A stretch of 64,000 bases of DNA from Actinoplanes solisilvae (GCF_003999975.1 NZ_RJAC01000013.1:124001-188000); one strand, 5' to 3'; positions 32,019 to 41,475 are shown, numbered from the stretch's first letter. The notes: generated from the sequence alone by a model not told the origin. A program made the numbers and translations.

Positions 32019-33242
32019 CTAGCGCAGGGACCGGAAAGCGGCCCGCAGCTCGGAGCTGAACAGCTCGGGCTCCTGCCAGGCGGCGAAGTGGTTGCCCCGG
32101 TCGAGCTCGTTGAAGTAGATGAGGTTCGGGTACGCCTGCTCGGCCCAGCTGCGCGGCACCTTGTAGATCTCGTGCGCGAACGTGCTGATAGCGGCGGGCA
32201 CGGTCACGCCCTTCGGGTCGAAGAAGCCGACCGTGTTCTCCCAGTAGAGGCGGGCCGACGAGACGCCCGTGTTGGTCAGCCAGGTGAAGGTGACGTTGTC
32301 CAGGACCTCGTCGCGGGTCAGGTTGCCGACCGGGTTACCGGCGAAGGCCTCGGCGATGTCCTGATAGCTGGACGCGTCGTGGTTGAGCATCCACGAGGCC
32401 AGGAACACCGGCGAGTCGGCCAGCCCGAACATCGTCTGCGGCCGCGTCCCCATCTGCACGCCGTACCCGACACCGCGCTGGAAGAAGTACTGGAGCTGAT
32501 CGAAGGTGCTCTGCTCCTGCTCCGACAGCCCGGTGGGCGGCGGGCCGGCCGCACCGAAGACGTCCCGCGCCAGGTAGGCCGAGATCTCCGGCGGGACGAC
32601 ACCGGCCATGTTGGTGTGGATGCCGAGCAGCCCCTCGGGCGCGTGCACGCCCATCAGGTCGGCGACGATCGCGCCCCAGTCGCCGCCCTGCGACACGTAG
32701 TGCGTGTAGCCGAGGCGTTTCATCAGCACGTCCCAGGCCAGGGCGATCCGGTCGCACGACCAGCCGAGGTCCCGCGGCTTGCCGGAGAGCCCGTAGCCCG
32801 GCATTGACGGGATGACCACGTCGAACGCCTCCGACGCGCTCCCGCCGTGGGCGGTGGGGTCGGTCAGCGGGCCGATGATGCCGAGCAGTTCGACGACCGA
32901 GCCGGGCCAGCCGTGCGTGACGACGATCGGCAGGGCGTTCTGGTGCCGCGAACGGACGTGGATGAAGTGGATGTCGACCCCGTCGATCTCGGTGACGAAG
33001 TTCGGCAGCGCGCCCAGCCTGGCCTGGCACCGGTCCAGGTCGTAGTCGGTGGCCCAGTAGCGGGCGAGTTCCTGCATCACCGGCTGCTGCACGCCCTGCG
33101 AGAAGTCGGCGACGAGCTCCGGGTCCGGCCAGCGGGTGGCCACGACCCGGGCCCGGAGGTCATCGAGGTCTGTCTTGCCGAACGCGATCGGGAACGGCCG
33201 GATCGCGGTGCCGACGTCGGCCTTCTGATGCGTGGTGGTCAT
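32019..33242 (-). CDS. Epoxide hydrolase (EphB/microsomal type, EHN domain)
   Basis: The 407-residue protein has the N-terminal EHN domain (about 15-125, including RWPDPELVADFSQG) and an alpha/beta-hydrolase core. The nucleophile Asp188 is in SQGGDWGA, the oxyanion HGWPG motif is at 110-114, and the catalytic His385 is in DRGNHFAAWQEP. Together these fit hydrolysis of an epoxide to a diol through a covalent ester. The ATG at 33242 follows GGGAGGA, which excludes a longer frame through the upstream mannosyltransferase. Microsomal-type enzymes in actinomycetes serve detoxification or lipid metabolism. Substrate unknown. Confidence 0.9.
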   Translation of the reverse strand: MTTTHQKADVGTAIRPFPIAFGKTDLDDLRARVVATRWPDPELVADFSQGVQQPVMQELARYWATDYDLDRCQARLGALPNFVTEIDGVDIHFIHVRSRHQNALPIVVTHGWPGSVVELLGIIGPLTDPTAHGGSASEAFDVVIPSMPGYGLSGKPRDLGWSCDRIALAWDVLMKRLGYTHYVSQGGDWGAIVADLMGVHAPEGLLGIHTNMAGVVPPEISAYLARDVFGAAGPPPTGLSEQEQSTFDQLQYFFQRGVGYGVQMGTRPQTMFGLADSPVFLASWMLNHDASSYQDIAEAFAGNPVGNLTRDEVLDNVTFTWLTNTGVSSARLYWENTVGFFDPKGVTVPAAISTFAHEIYKVPRSWAEQAYPNLIYFNELDRGNHFAAWQEPELFSSELRAAFRSLR

Positions 33243-33331
33243 GGGATCCTCCCTGCGGGTTGCTGACCCCATCAGCCTCACCCCGAGGACTCCCGCATCG
33301 CGCCCGCCGACTCCCTGGTCGGCCACGTGCC

Positions 33332-34876
33332 CTATATCCAGCGACCGCCCAGCCACATGCGGGCCGACCAGTCCTCGTGCGGGATCGATTGGCCCACGAA
33401 GATCGGGTAGAAGTAGGCGAAGCACAGGGCGACGATCACCACGTACGCGCAGGCGGCCACCACGCCCAGGAGCTGGCGATCTGTTCGCGCGGCGCCCTGG
33501 GCTATGCCCTCTGGTGGGGTCATGATCGCACCCAGGACGTAGACGACGGCGAGGATCAGGAAGGGCAGGGCGGGGAGGGCGTAGAACGAGAACATCGTCC
33601 GGCCGTCCTTGATGGCGTAGTAGAACCACGGCAGCAGACCGGCGGCCGCCGGGACCAGGATCGCCCAGGCCCGCCAGTCGCGGCGGGCCAGGCCGAACCA
33701 GATCAGCAGGGCCAGGGCGGGCAGGAAGCTCCACCACAGGATCGGCGTGCCCAGCAGCAGGATCTGGCGGGCGCAGCTCGGCGCGCCGCAGTCGGTGGCG
33801 CCGGGCCAGTAGAAGTTGACCGGCCGGCCCAGCAGCAGCCACTGCCACGGCCACGACTGGTAGGGGTGCCTCGACGTCAGACCGCTGTGGAACTTGAACG
33901 CCTCGGCGTGGTAGTGCCACAGGTTGAGCAGCGCGCCGAGCACCGGCGGCTCGCTCAGGCCGTTCGCCTCGCGGTAGTGCCGGAAGTAGCCGGTGTTGGT
34001 GACGAACCAGCCCGTCCAGGTGGCCAGGTAGAAGACCGCCGTCAGGGCGAAGCTGAGGGCGCCCCACCCCAGGTCGCCGATGATGCCGGCCAGGAAGGGC
34101 CCGCGAACCCCGGCCGAGCGGCGCGCCTGCACCCGCCAGACGATCACCAGGGCAGCGAAGAACGGCGCGAAGAACAGGGCGCTCCACTTCACTCCGCAGG
34201 CCAGCCCGAACAGCACCCCGCCGACCAGCAGCCACCACGGCACCACGAACGGCGCCTTCGGCGTGGTAAGGGGGTCGTAGCCCTTCTCGAGCGCCCGCAG
34301 CAGACGACGCCGGTAGTGGTCGCGGTCGATCAGCAGGGCGGCGAACGAGGCCAGGACGAACAGACCGAGGAAGATGTCGAGCAGCGACACCCGGGAGAGC
34401 ACGAGCTGGAAGCCGTCGAGCGTCATCAGCAGGCCCGCCGTGCCGGCCAGCACGACCGAGTGGAAGAGGCGGTAGGCGACCCGGATCAGGATCAGGATCA
34501 TCAGCGTGCCGGCGATCGCGGTCGGGAAGCGCCAGCCCAGCTCGGTGTTGCCGAAGGCCAGCTCGCCGAGGGCGATGAGCCACTTGCCGAGCGGGGGATG
34601 CACCACGTACGCGGCGCCGTTGATCTTCTCGTCCCACTCGACGCCGTGCTGCAGCATGTCCCAGGCGTCGGTCGGGTAGTAGACCTCGTCGAAGATGTAG
34701 CCCTTGGCGCTGCCCAGCCCGTTCAGCCGCAGGATCGCCGCGATCGCCACGATCACGAACGTGACCAGCCACGAGTGCGGATTCAGCCAGTTGTCGAGCG
34801 TCGCCAGCCGGCGCCGGACGACGTCGGGGACGGCGCGCACGCCGGCAGCGGGCGGGGTCTCAACAGCCGTGGTCAC
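33332..34876 (-). CDS. pmt: Dolichyl-phosphate-mannose-type protein O-mannosyltransferase (Pmt)
   Basis: This 514-residue polytopic GT39 enzyme transfers mannose from polyprenyl-phosphate mannose to Ser/Thr of secreted proteins. The catalytic Asp-Glu of the first external loop is Asp63-Glu64 in GYIFDEVYYPTDAW, followed by VVHPPLGKWLIALGELAFGN, a family hallmark. About eleven membrane helices alternate with loops. Actinobacterial Pmt works with the Sec pathway. Nearby secreted lipoproteins and the Pro/Ser-rich linkers in this window are plausible substrates, but that is inference. It lies downstream of a small membrane protein and a large GT-C-like protein on the same strand. Confidence 0.92.
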   Translation of the reverse strand: MTTAVETPPAAGVRAVPDVVRRRLATLDNWLNPHSWLVTFVIVAIAAILRLNGLGSAKGYIFDEVYYPTDAWDMLQHGVEWDEKINGAAYVVHPPLGKWLIALGELAFGNTELGWRFPTAIAGTLMILILIRVAYRLFHSVVLAGTAGLLMTLDGFQLVLSRVSLLDIFLGLFVLASFAALLIDRDHYRRRLLRALEKGYDPLTTPKAPFVVPWWLLVGGVLFGLACGVKWSALFFAPFFAALVIVWRVQARRSAGVRGPFLAGIIGDLGWGALSFALTAVFYLATWTGWFVTNTGYFRHYREANGLSEPPVLGALLNLWHYHAEAFKFHSGLTSRHPYQSWPWQWLLLGRPVNFYWPGATDCGAPSCARQILLLGTPILWWSFLPALALLIWFGLARRDWRAWAILVPAAAGLLPWFYYAIKDGRTMFSFYALPALPFLILAVVYVLGAIMTPPEGIAQGAARTDRQLLGVVAACAYVVIVALCFAYFYPIFVGQSIPHEDWSARMWLGGRWI

Positions 34877-34908
34877 CCCGAGATCGTAGAGGCCTTTTCA
34901 CATTCCGG

Positions 34909-35271
34909 TCACGGGGCTGTCCAGCCGGAGTCCTCACACGCCTGGGTCAGAGCGCTCCCACTCGTACGCCACGCCGCGTTGCCCTCGTCGGCGTTTCGGC
35001 CGAGTTCCAGCGCGCGGGATCGTACGGTCTCGTTGTCGCTCTTGGCCGCCGACGTGGTCACCTTGTCGGCCAGGGTCAGCCGGGCCGAGTCGCTGTGGGC
35101 CCGTGAGAACCCGGCCGCGAAGTCGTTGCAGGCCTGCGTGGCGGCCGTGTCGAGCGCCTGGGACGGGTTTTCGTCGCCGCCCGCTCGGTTGACGAGCAGG
35201 GCGACGACGATCAGACCCAGGACCACCAGGACGGCGATCTGCTTCCTGCCGAGTTTCAGCTTCAGCTTCAC
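34909..35271 (-). CDS. Small membrane-anchored protein
   Basis: A 120-residue protein with a very basic start (MKLKLKLGRKQ), one membrane helix (about 12-27, IAVLVVLGLIVVALLV) and an outer helical domain of about 90 residues. The domain has two Cys (ATQACNDFAAGF and LTQACEDSGW) that could form a disulfide. I do not recognise the family. It sits between the mannosyltransferase and the large membrane protein, 32 and 43 bases away, and is probably cotranscribed with both. Confidence 0.7.
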   Translation of the reverse strand: MKLKLKLGRKQIAVLVVLGLIVVALLVNRAGGDENPSQALDTAATQACNDFAAGFSRAHSDSARLTLADKVTTSAAKSDNETVRSRALELGRNADEGNAAWRTSGSALTQACEDSGWTAP

Positions 35272-35314
35272 ACTTCGAGGCTAACCGGACACGGAGCGCG
35301 AACCGTGCTTTCAC

Positions 35315-37618
35315 TCACGCGGCGGCGGGACCCAATTTGAAGATCGCCACGCCCGGCCCCTGGTAGAAGACCTGCCAGCTGGCGGAGGCCCGCAGTGCCG
35401 TCTCGAGCGACTGCATCGCGTTGTCGTCGGCCGTGCCGAAGTAGTCGGTGTAGTCGTCCATCGCGTCGCTGACCACCAGGTAGTTCGTCGGGTAGTCCAT
35501 CTCGCGGATGTAGTTCTCGATGTCGAGCAGCCGGCCGCCGTCGATGCTGCCGGTGAACAGCGGGTCCCCGATCAACGAGATGTCGACCGACACGTGTCCC
35601 TGGTTGAACTCGCCGTAGTTCGCGGCGAGCTTGGTCGGGAAGTTCGGCGCGACCAGCACCAGCCCCGACCCGGGCTCGGCGTTCTGATAGAAGTACTCGG
35701 CCGCCTCGATGTCGGTGGCCCGCACCTGGTGCACCATGAGCTGACCCTGCAGGCCCTGAAGACCGGCCAGCAGCAGGACGGCCAGCACCACGCCCGACGC
35801 GAGCATCGCGAACAGTCCGCGGCGTCCCTTGCCGGCCCAGAGCGTGCCGATCAGCAGCCCGACGAACGGCATCGAGAAGGCGAAGACCCGGTAGATCGCC
35901 TCGCCGCCGTAGTTGCCGGCGACCAGGGTGGCCATCGGCAGGAAGCCGATCACCGCGGGCACCAGCACCCGGCCGAGCCGCTTGCGGGACAGGAACACCG
36001 CGATGAGGGCGGCGCCCCACAGCCCGATGGCCAGGAAGCGGGCCACGAAGGCCGAGAACTCCTGCTCCGGCGTGCGCCAGTTGGCCGAGTTGCCCGACGC
36101 GTTGGAGAGCAGGTCGAAGCTGAACAGGTTGTACTGGCTGTTCACCGAGCCCAGGCGGGGCACGAAGAAGACCAGCATGAGCGCGATGAGGCCGACCACG
36201 AAGACGCGCGGGCGCAGCAGGCCCAGCACGGCCAGGGCGACGATCGGGATCATCATCAGCAGCGGGGTGAGCTGGTGGGTCACGACGATCGCGGCGAAGA
36301 TGGCGGTCGCGCCGAGGGCGGCCCAGCGGCGTACGCGGGGGTCGGTCTCGGTCTGCTGCGGCATGCCCCGAACCAGCCAGGCCCGCAGCCGGCCGATGCG
36401 GCCCGTGGGCTCCTCCGGCAGCGGGGGCGCGCTGATCAGCCAGCGGGTCACGACCACCCAGAAGGCGAGCATGAGCGCGAAGACCAGGGCCTGCGGCGAG
36501 AAGTAGCCGATGTCGACCCACATGCAGGCCTGGAAGAGCACCACCGCGAGGGCGATGATCCGCCGGTCGGTGGTGAACTGGCGCAGCAGCGCGGCCACCA
36601 GCAGCGACGTGATCAGGGCGAAGGTCAGCGACGACCAGGCCGCGAACGAGATCGCGTCGACCCCGGAGACGTGCGAGAGGGCGGCGACCGCGGCGAAGAA
36701 GCCGGGCCACTGCTGGTAGATGTCGCTGCCGCTGATCAGGCTGCCGTTGTCGCGGATCAGGTCGACCACGCCGAGGTGCTTGTAGGTCCAGGCGTACTCG
36801 ATCGTGCCGTCCAGCAGCGGAACCGTGGCCTGCATGATGAGCGGCACGACGACCAGGGTCGCGCCGAGCACGAGCGGGCGGGCCCGGCCGAACAGCTCGA
36901 CCGCGAAACCGATGAACAGCAGCACGGCGGCGACGACGAACGGCACGCCCAGCGCGGCGGTGAAGCCGTAGAGGCCCACCTGGTCGGGGTCGAGCCGGGC
37001 CAGCGCGAAGATCCACAGGCCGAGGGCGGCGACGAGCGTGACCCAGGGGAGTGAGCCCAGCACGAGGCCGTTGTCGACCGTCTCGTACGGTTCCTCGCCG
37101 CGCCTCAGGAATCCCGAGCGTGGGAACCGGATCCACCGCGTCGCCGAGCCGATCAGTGTGACGCCGGCCAGCGCGCCCAGCACGGCCGTCGGCTGCCAGA
37201 CCTGCAGCCAGAGCGTGACGACCGACAGCAGCGTGAGCACGGTCAGGCTGCCGGCCACGGTCAGCGCCCAGGAGACCAGGCGGCTGCGCGTGCCGGCGAC
37301 CGCCATGAGCGCGGCGCCCGGGCCGAAGAACGCGAAGACCAGCACCAGGGCCAGGCTCAGCGTGCCGTTGGGCACCGCGATGCCGGCCAGGCCCGCCACC
37401 GAGGCGACGACGCCGGCGATCGCGAACTCGGGACGGTGATCCTGCGCGGCTTCCTTCTCGACGGGCGCGGGCTCCCAGGTGGTGATCACCGGGGCGGGCA
37501 GGACGCGGGTGTCCGTTTCGTCGTGGCCGACCGGGATCCGTACGGTCCGATCGCCGACCTCTAGGGCCGACATCCGTACGGTGGCCTCACCGACGGAGTG
37601 GTCGGGGGTTCGCTGCAT
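35315..37618 (-). CDS. Large polytopic membrane protein, GT-C-like
   Basis: The 767-residue protein has a cytoplasmic N-terminal segment of about 65 residues, then about 13 membrane helices. A soluble outer C-terminal domain of about 150 residues follows (EAAEYFYQNAEPGSGLVLVAPNFP to the end). An external loop after the sixth or seventh helix carries YAWTYKHLGVVDLIRDNGSL and YQQWPGFFAAVAAL. This is where GT-C glycosyltransferases keep acceptor and catalytic residues, though the usual Asp-Glu pair is not evident. It lies next to GT2 glycosyltransferases and Pmt, so a role in polymerising or moving a cell-surface glycan is likely. An ATG at 37573 is a possible later start. Confidence 0.7.
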   Translation of the reverse strand: MQRTPDHSVGEATVRMSALEVGDRTVRIPVGHDETDTRVLPAPVITTWEPAPVEKEAAQDHRPEFAIAGVVASVAGLAGIAVPNGTLSLALVLVFAFFGPGAALMAVAGTRSRLVSWALTVAGSLTVLTLLSVVTLWLQVWQPTAVLGALAGVTLIGSATRWIRFPRSGFLRRGEEPYETVDNGLVLGSLPWVTLVAALGLWIFALARLDPDQVGLYGFTAALGVPFVVAAVLLFIGFAVELFGRARPLVLGATLVVVPLIMQATVPLLDGTIEYAWTYKHLGVVDLIRDNGSLISGSDIYQQWPGFFAAVAALSHVSGVDAISFAAWSSLTFALITSLLVAALLRQFTTDRRIIALAVVLFQACMWVDIGYFSPQALVFALMLAFWVVVTRWLISAPPLPEEPTGRIGRLRAWLVRGMPQQTETDPRVRRWAALGATAIFAAIVVTHQLTPLLMMIPIVALAVLGLLRPRVFVVGLIALMLVFFVPRLGSVNSQYNLFSFDLLSNASGNSANWRTPEQEFSAFVARFLAIGLWGAALIAVFLSRKRLGRVLVPAVIGFLPMATLVAGNYGGEAIYRVFAFSMPFVGLLIGTLWAGKGRRGLFAMLASGVVLAVLLLAGLQGLQGQLMVHQVRATDIEAAEYFYQNAEPGSGLVLVAPNFPTKLAANYGEFNQGHVSVDISLIGDPLFTGSIDGGRLLDIENYIREMDYPTNYLVVSDAMDDYTDYFGTADDNAMQSLETALRASASWQVFYQGPGVAIFKLGPAAA

Positions 37619-37684
37619 GGGTTCGGGCCTCCGTGTACGTCATGGTGACCGGGACGCGTCGCGGGGCAACGCGCGCCGGTCGTG

Positions 37685-38962
37685 TCAGACCTGGGCAGCG
37701 CGTACGGAAGCCCGTGCCGCGCGGCGGGATTTCAGATAGGCGCGCGGTCCCGCCAGCATCCCACGGCGGTTGGCCGAGAGGAGTTCCTGCGGGAAATCGT
37801 CGCGGATCGTCGCCGTCCGGGCGCTGTTCTGGCCGGTCATCACCCGCAGGGCGCCCGGCGCGAGCTTGAGCAGCGGGAAGAGCAGAGCCGGCCGGGAGAG
37901 CAGCAGACTCGTGTACGCCGCCACGAGCCCGGTGCCGTAGCCGACCATCTGCTTGCGCAGGCCCTCGAGGTCGCGCCGGTGGTAGTGCCGGGTGACCGCG
38001 CTGGGCTGGTAGACGATCGTCCCGCCGCTCAGCAGCACCTGCGTGAACGCGAGGGTGTCCTCGGAGCCCATCGCCGGGGTGCCGGCGCCGAGCGCGGTGT
38101 CGAAGCCGCCGATCCGCTCGATCACGCCGGGCCGGAAGGTCATGTTCGCGCCCGTGCCGAACGGCGGCAGCGGGTAGAGCGGGCTCTGCAGGTGTGCGGT
38201 GTGCGGGCCGAACTCGTCCGGCTTGAACCCGCGGCCCTTGCTGTGCCCGCCGAACTGCTCGAACCAGATCTGCGCCCGGGTCTCGAGCTCGGCCGGGACG
38301 ATGACACCCGAGATGACGTCGGCGTCGGGGTGCTCGTGCAGGGCGCGGGCCACCTCGGCCAGCCAGTGCGGGTCGGCGACCTCGTCGTCGTCGATCCAGG
38401 CCAGGATCTGACCGGGGGCGGCCGCGACGGCGGCGTTGCGGGCGAAGGACAGCCCGGCCTTCGGCTCGACCAGGTAGTCGACCGGCCCGCGGCGGGCGGC
38501 CGAGCGCACGACCTCGGCGGTCGCGCCGCTGACCGGGGCGTTGTCGACGACCAGCACGCGGAACGCCGGGTACTGCTGGGCCAGCAGGCTGTCGAGGCAG
38601 CGGGCGAGCTCACCCGGGTGCTCGCGGGTGCAGATCACGACGGTGATGTGCGGGGCGGTCTCGAGCACCTCGCGGCGCTTGGCCAGGAACGCCGGCTCGG
38701 TGCTCATCGGAACACCGTTGACCGGTACGGGGATGCGCAGCTCGGCCTCGATCGCGGTGGCCAGCGCGGCCGGGGTCAGTCCCTCGGCCGGGATGTCGAG
38801 CAGCAGCGCGCCGAGCGGCTCGGTGAACCGGCGGACCAGCAGCCACACCTGCTCGGCGCGGCGGCCCTCGGGCTGCACCGCGGGGATGAACGGCAGCGGC
38901 TCGGACAGCTCCAGGTCGAGCACGATGCCCGGCACGGTCAGGGTCTCGTCGAGGATGCTCAT
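37685..38962 (-). CDS. Glycosyltransferase family 2 with N-terminal extension
   Basis: The 425-residue protein has an unusual first 115 residues (MSILDETLTVPGIVLDLELSEPLP and on) without membrane helices. A GT-A fold follows: ITVVICTREHPGELARCLDSLL, DXD-like motif AWIDDDEVADPHWL, acceptor-region GTGANMTFRP and the GSEDT motif. A C-terminal amphipathic or hydrophobic stretch (YTSLLLSRPALLFPLLKLAPG) may touch the membrane. The ATG at 38962 overlaps the stop of the next gene upstream (ATGA). It is part of a three-gene GT2 run making or extending an envelope polysaccharide or glycolipid. Sugar and acceptor are unknown. Confidence 0.85.
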   Translation of the reverse strand: MSILDETLTVPGIVLDLELSEPLPFIPAVQPEGRRAEQVWLLVRRFTEPLGALLLDIPAEGLTPAALATAIEAELRIPVPVNGVPMSTEPAFLAKRREVLETAPHITVVICTREHPGELARCLDSLLAQQYPAFRVLVVDNAPVSGATAEVVRSAARRGPVDYLVEPKAGLSFARNAAVAAAPGQILAWIDDDEVADPHWLAEVARALHEHPDADVISGVIVPAELETRAQIWFEQFGGHSKGRGFKPDEFGPHTAHLQSPLYPLPPFGTGANMTFRPGVIERIGGFDTALGAGTPAMGSEDTLAFTQVLLSGGTIVYQPSAVTRHYHRRDLEGLRKQMVGYGTGLVAAYTSLLLSRPALLFPLLKLAPGALRVMTGQNSARTATIRDDFPQELLSANRRGMLAGPRAYLKSRRAARASVRAAQV

Positions 38963-39888
38963 CGGGCGGTCTCCAGCTTCTTGGGGGAGCGGGCCAGCGT
39001 CTCCACGACCCCGCCCCAGCCGGCCGCGGCCACTCCGGCGACGATGCCGCCGGCCCGCCGGAAATCGCCGGTGACCAGGTTGCGTACGAGGGCCTTGGGC
39101 AGTGACCACAGGTAGGAGCGCTCGGCGCCCAGCGAGTCGTTGCCGCCGTCGTCCAGGCCGGCCATCTGCACCTTGCCGCGCCCCTCGGCGTAGCACCGCT
39201 TCACGAACCACGGGAAGCTCGACCGGTTCGCGGGGACCTCGTGCCGGATCGTCGCGGCCGGCACGAACATCCAGTGGCCGCCGTCGTACTTGCTCATCCG
39301 CAGGCAGAGCTCGGTGTCCTCGGGGCGGTTGCGGTCGCCCAGCTTGCCGAAGCCGACCCGGAAGCCGTCGACGGCGTCGAACGTCGATCGGCGCACGACC
39401 ATGCCGGCCGACCAGACGTTGCGGATCGGCGAGGTCTCGGTGGGCATCCCGGCGTACGAGCCGCCGACCGCCCACAGGAACTCGGCGGGCATCCAGCGCG
39501 GCTCGTCGCCCTCCCACGCCGGGATGATGCCGCCGCCGGTGCCGACCACGCGCGGGTCGGCGAACGGCTCGATCAACCGGCCCAGCCAGTCGGAGCCGGC
39601 CGTGATGTCGTCGTCCATGAAGGCGACCAGGGCGGTCTTCGCGTGGAAGGCGCCGGTATTGCGGTTGCCGGAGACGCCCTGGGCGTACGCGTTCTCGAGA
39701 ACGGTCACGGTCGGCAGCTCGCGCTGGATGCGGGCGAACAGCGCCGGGTTGTGATCGACGACCACGACGACCTCCGCGGGCGCCGCCTGCTGGGACTTGG
39801 CGCAGGCGACGGTCCGCACGAGCGAGGACCAGCGTTGTTCCGAGTGGGTGGGGATGACGATGGTCGTGTCGAGGGGGGTGACATCCAC
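38959..39888 (-). CDS. Glycosyltransferase family 2
   Basis: The 309-residue GT-A enzyme starts at ATG 39888. It shows TTIVIPTHSEQRWSSLVRTVAC at the nucleotide-binding start, VAFMDDDITAGSDWLGRL as the DXD-like metal motif, GTGGGIIPAWEG, and RPEDTELCLRM, a common GT2 acceptor-site motif. The C-terminal 60 residues hold one weakly hydrophobic helix. It overlaps the downstream glycosyltransferase by four bases and is 20 bases from the upstream one, so the three form an operon. The resemblance to its downstream neighbour over the catalytic part suggests they act in sequence on the same chain. Confidence 0.87.
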   Translation of the reverse strand: MDVTPLDTTIVIPTHSEQRWSSLVRTVACAKSQQAAPAEVVVVVDHNPALFARIQRELPTVTVLENAYAQGVSGNRNTGAFHAKTALVAFMDDDITAGSDWLGRLIEPFADPRVVGTGGGIIPAWEGDEPRWMPAEFLWAVGGSYAGMPTETSPIRNVWSAGMVVRRSTFDAVDGFRVGFGKLGDRNRPEDTELCLRMSKYDGGHWMFVPAATIRHEVPANRSSFPWFVKRCYAEGRGKVQMAGLDDGGNDSLGAERSYLWSLPKALVRNLVTGDFRRAGGIVAGVAAAGWGGVVETLARSPKKLETAR

Positions 39889-39908
39889 GGGAGCGTCTCC
39901 TGAACTGG

Positions 39909-40829
39909 TCAGTCGTGCGGGTGGGCGCGCTTGATCTCGGTGCTCAGGGCGCCGACCTCGTCGCGCTGACGGGGGGCCGGCAGCGGCTTCGACGCCGCCG
40001 TGTTGCGCGGGCCGTGCTGGTGCACGATCACGCCGCGGGAACGGTGAGCGCCGGCCTTCTTCGCGCCGCGCATCCGGCCGTACTCGCTGAAGATCGTGCG
40101 CAGCACCCGGAAGCCGTCCCGGAAGGTGTTCAGGTTGGTCTCGCCGTGGATGCGGCGGTGCTCGACGCTGCCGACCTCGCCGACGTTCATCCCGTCGACC
40201 GCGGCCCGAATGTTGATCATGGTCTCGATCTCGAAGCCGTCGCCCCAGTGCTTGCTGCCGTCGGGGTTGCGCGGCAGGCGGGTGTCGGGCAGGTCGAGCA
40301 CCGGTACGACGCTGCGCCAGAAGGCGTTGTAGCCGTAGCAGAGGTCGGTGAACTTCGTCCCGAACAGCACGTTGACGACCAGGTTCAGGCCGTCGTTGCC
40401 GACCTTGCGCAGCTTCGTGATGTCGTGGCTGTGGCCGCCGTGGTTGAACCGGCTGCCCTTCACGAAGTCGGCGCCGTCCACCAGCTTCTGCACGAACAGC
40501 GGGATCTCGGCCGGGTCGGTCGAGCCGTCCGCGTCGATCATCACGATGATGTCGCCCGTGCAGGCCGCGAACCCACAGGCCAGAGCATTGCCCTTCCCTG
40601 TGCGGGTCTGGTGCACCACGACCACGTCGGGGCGCAGCTCGCGAGCGACGTCGACAGTGCGGTCGACCGACCCGCCGTCGACCAGGACGACCTCGTTGAT
40701 GTCGGCCGGCAGCTTCGCGAACACGTGCGGAAGGTTGCGTTCCTCGTTGAGGGTCGGAATCACCACGCTCACGGTCGGTGACGTGTGTCCGTTACCCCAC
40801 GTGTTGGCAGTGGGCGTCGAAAACTCCAT
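39909..40829 (-). CDS. Glycosyltransferase family 2, polyprenyl-phosphate-sugar-synthase-like
   Basis: From ATG 40829 (GGGAAGGGA ribosome-binding site) the protein has 306 residues. It resembles DPM/WcaA-type GT2 enzymes: TVSVVIPTLNEERNLPHVFAKL, VVLVDGGSVDRTVDVA, GKGNALACGFAACTGDIIVMIDADGSTDP and VKGSRFNHGGHSHDITKLRKVGN. Such enzymes often load a sugar onto polyprenyl phosphate, which would feed Pmt downstream, or add sugars to a cell-wall glycan. There are no strong membrane helices. A longer frame to 40967 exists but has no ribosome-binding site. It is the first gene of the minus-strand glycan cluster and lies next to a 493-base regulatory gap. Confidence 0.87.
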   Translation of the reverse strand: MEFSTPTANTWGNGHTSPTVSVVIPTLNEERNLPHVFAKLPADINEVVLVDGGSVDRTVDVARELRPDVVVVHQTRTGKGNALACGFAACTGDIIVMIDADGSTDPAEIPLFVQKLVDGADFVKGSRFNHGGHSHDITKLRKVGNDGLNLVVNVLFGTKFTDLCYGYNAFWRSVVPVLDLPDTRLPRNPDGSKHWGDGFEIETMINIRAAVDGMNVGEVGSVEHRRIHGETNLNTFRDGFRVLRTIFSEYGRMRGAKKAGAHRSRGVIVHQHGPRNTAASKPLPAPRQRDEVGALSTEIKRAHPHD

Positions 40830-41322
40830 GTCGGTCCCTTCCCGGGGCGGCAAAGCGGTTCGATCGTCGATTTCTGTCGGCAATAAGCGTCGCTCGTTTG
40901 CTTCTGTCGACCAACGTATCAAGCCATTACCCAGGGTCAACCGACCGAAAAGACGGCCCGCGGGCAACCATGTGGATCACCAGGGCTAACCGGTTGATGC
41001 GAAGCATTCACACGGACAATTCTCGTCCCGTTGATTACCACCGGTAACGGACATTGGTGTTCACGGCCGCCGTGCAATTACGGAAAGCGGCAATCGTGAT
41101 GCCGGGGCCGACGGCGGCCAGACCTCGCTTGTCCGAGATGCCAGATTTTTCTTCCAAGACCCGGACGCCGCACATGGACATTACGGAGCGTGTTTACTTA
41201 GGTGCAGATCGGTTATGAAGGCATCGGCAAACGGGTGTGTGCCGGCGGGCGGAGGCGTCGGCTAGGGTCACCAACCGCCGGATCTTCCGTAGCTTTCGAG
41301 CAGCCTTACCGTTGGTGAGACG
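40830..41322. other. Divergent regulatory region, AT-richer than its surroundings
   Basis: No credible protein-coding frame is seen in these 493 bases; a 61-codon minus-strand frame at 41194-41379 lacks a ribosome-binding site and runs antisense to the zinc-knuckle gene. The DNA is clearly less GC-rich than the rest of the window, for example around 40860-40950 and 41130-41220. It holds the palindrome TTACC-ACC-GGTAA (41035-41047). It must contain the promoter of the glycosyltransferase operon and probably that of the small protein downstream. Confidence 0.5.
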
Positions 41323-41475
41323 ATGAATCCTGACGAAGCCCTCTGTGTCTGCGGACACGAAGCCCGGGCCCACCAGCACTACCGGCAGGGGACCGAATGT
41401 TCCCTGTGCGGGCCGGCGCAGTGCGCCCGGTTCCGCCGCGTCTCCTGGTGGCGCAGGCTGTTGTCACGCCACTGA
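41323..41475 (+). CDS. Very small zinc-knuckle-like protein (50 residues)
   Basis: A 50-codon gene from ATG 41323 to TGA 41473-41475, with GGTGAGA about 3 to 8 bases before the start. Four Cys form two pairs, Cys8/Cys10 (CVCGHEA) and Cys26/Cys29 (CSLCG), with Cys34 following, His at 12, 17 and 19, and a basic Trp-rich tail (VSWWRRLLSRH). I recall similar tiny CxCGH-x-H-x-H proteins from many actinomycetes as uncharacterised proteins. The pattern predicts a single structural zinc and perhaps nucleic-acid or protein binding. It is upstream of the sulfotransferase gene, 106 bases away. Confidence 0.65.
   Translation: MNPDEALCVCGHEARAHQHYRQGTECSLCGPAQCARFRRVSWWRRLLSRH

Noticed and set aside
41194..41379. 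A 61-codon minus-strand frame in the regulatory gap
   Set aside because: It overlaps the zinc-knuckle gene on the other strand, lacks a ribosome-binding site, and its sequence looks unstructured.
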